Source: a bacterium (lineage in GTDB: Bacteria > Chlamydiota > Chlamydiia > Chlamydiales > Rhabdochlamydiaceae). Taken from it: a DNA stretch of 6,352 bases. Position numbers and translations under genes: made by a program. Below, piece by piece: positions 5,931 through 6,352 of this stretch (position 1 is its first letter; every line of letters starts with the position of its first letter). The notes below the pieces were generated by a model. It saw nothing but the letters and a program-made list of their open reading frames with translations. It was not told where the DNA came from and searched no databases. The stretch spans positions 1 to 6,352 of the forward strand of contig JAKAAD010000057.1 in assembly GCA_021802305.1 (NCBI GenBank), given 5' to 3'.

Positions 5931-6352
5931 GGGCTGTGTTGAAAAATTCCCTTACCGCACAAGTTCTTGAACGCGCAGCCTGAAACCAAATTGTTAAGCA
6001 GCCACCCTCATCATTTTGTTCATCAAAAGACATTTCAATCGATTCTCAACCACTTGACGCTCATAAGTCCTCGAGAATGCCTTTTCTCCGAACAACTTTT
6101 TGTAGCGAGAAAAGGCTGTCTCCACGAGAGCCCTACGACTATAGCCCGATCATTTTCCCCAGATGGATCTAGCCGTCTTGTCACCTCCAAATATTCGAAT
6201 ATCCAAGATAGCACGATCATGATCCTCATCGATCCCATTACAGACACCGTTCTTAGGAGGAGCAACCAAAGCCTTGACTCCTTGCTGTTGGATGAGCTTT
6301 CTGGTTTCCCCACCCTCGCATGCTCCATCTGCAATCACTTGTTTTACTCGGC
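5931..6352 (-). mobile_element. End of a second insertion sequence (IS903-like terminus), runs off window
   Basis: The left border is set by GGGCTGTGTTGAAAAATTC starting at 5931 (or 5932), which resembles terminal repeats of the IS5/IS903 type (GGCTTTGTTGAA form). It is followed about 60 bases further by the stop of a DDE transposase pointing leftward, the normal layout of the 3' end of such an element. The other terminus lies beyond 6352, so target duplications cannot be checked. It differs in terminus and protein from the element at 4670-5321, so two separate insertions occurred. Confidence 0.72.
5994..6352 (-). pseudogene. IS5/IS903-type DDE transposase C-terminal part with in-frame TGA
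   Basis: The frame is open at the right window edge (RVKQVIADGA...) and ends in TAA at 5994-5996. It reads VIADGACEGGETRKLI (second catalytic Asp at 6327-6329), then APPKNG, DHDRAILDIRIFGGD, ARSIWGK, an in-frame TGA at 6150-6152, and SGYSRRALVETAFSRYKKLF with the catalytic Glu (6120-6122), then FSRTYERQVVENRLKC. Relatives usually have Leu where the TGA stands (WGKLxGY), so a single T-to-G change in TTA would explain it. The frame is otherwise intact on both sides, so the disruption appears recent. The catalytic Glu lies after the stop, so the shortened product would be inactive. The N-terminal part is outside the window. Confidence 0.88.

Noticed and set aside
5184..6152. TGA recoding, suggested by in-frame TGA codons in both transposases
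   Set aside because: The codons expected there are Arg in one and Leu in the other, not one amino acid. The rhomboid gene ends normally in TGA. Nonsense mutation is simpler.
6035..6334. 99-codon minus-strand frame in the second IS
   Set aside because: It is out of frame with the clear transposase reading of the same strand and has no family features.

Overview
The window looks like chromosomal DNA of a member of the Chlamydiota, probably an environmental (Parachlamydia-like) lineage. The evidence is a tight Lon ... RNase Z gene block, which recalls the lon to rnz (CT344-CT346) neighbourhood remembered from Chlamydia trachomatis, together with the style of the proteins. No 16S gene or other marker is present, so this assignment is an inference of moderate strength.

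Positions 1-4083 hold a plus-strand operon. It contains the 3' two thirds of lon (AAA+ and protease domains, cut by the window edge), a stand-alone RfaE2/HldE-C-type nucleotidyltransferase, a GlpG-like rhomboid protease with an unusual active site and a large loop insertion, and ribonuclease Z (rnz). Each gene overlaps the next, by 23, 22 and 4 bases. The operon closes with a strong intrinsic terminator at 4044-4083. Lon removes damaged cytosolic proteins, the rhomboid would act in the inner membrane, RNase Z matures tRNA 3' ends, and the transferase probably activates a sugar phosphate for envelope synthesis. They need not share one pathway.

Positions 4062-4669 run on the minus strand. They carry a small helical protein of unknown function, whose stop codon lies in the loop of the operon terminator. 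Just upstream is a 48-codon open stretch with no start codon that looks like the 3' remnant of another gene.

Positions 4670-6352 are an insertion-sequence graveyard. A decayed IS5-superfamily element (4670-5321) carries a transposase with at least four disabling lesions. Next comes a minus-strand gene (5321-5809) for a beta-rich protein of unknown function, which ends exactly at the IS border. At the right edge is the end of a second IS (about 5931 onward, IS903-like terminus) with the C-terminal part of a different DDE transposase, broken by an in-frame TGA.

The most interesting items are the rhomboid (oxyanion Asn to Asp, GxSG to GYSA, about 100 residues between TM1 and the conserved WR motif) and the IS-gene junction at 5321. 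I see no CRISPR array, rRNA, tRNA, toxin-antitoxin pair or recognisable defence system. The window does not show a clearly new multi-gene system.
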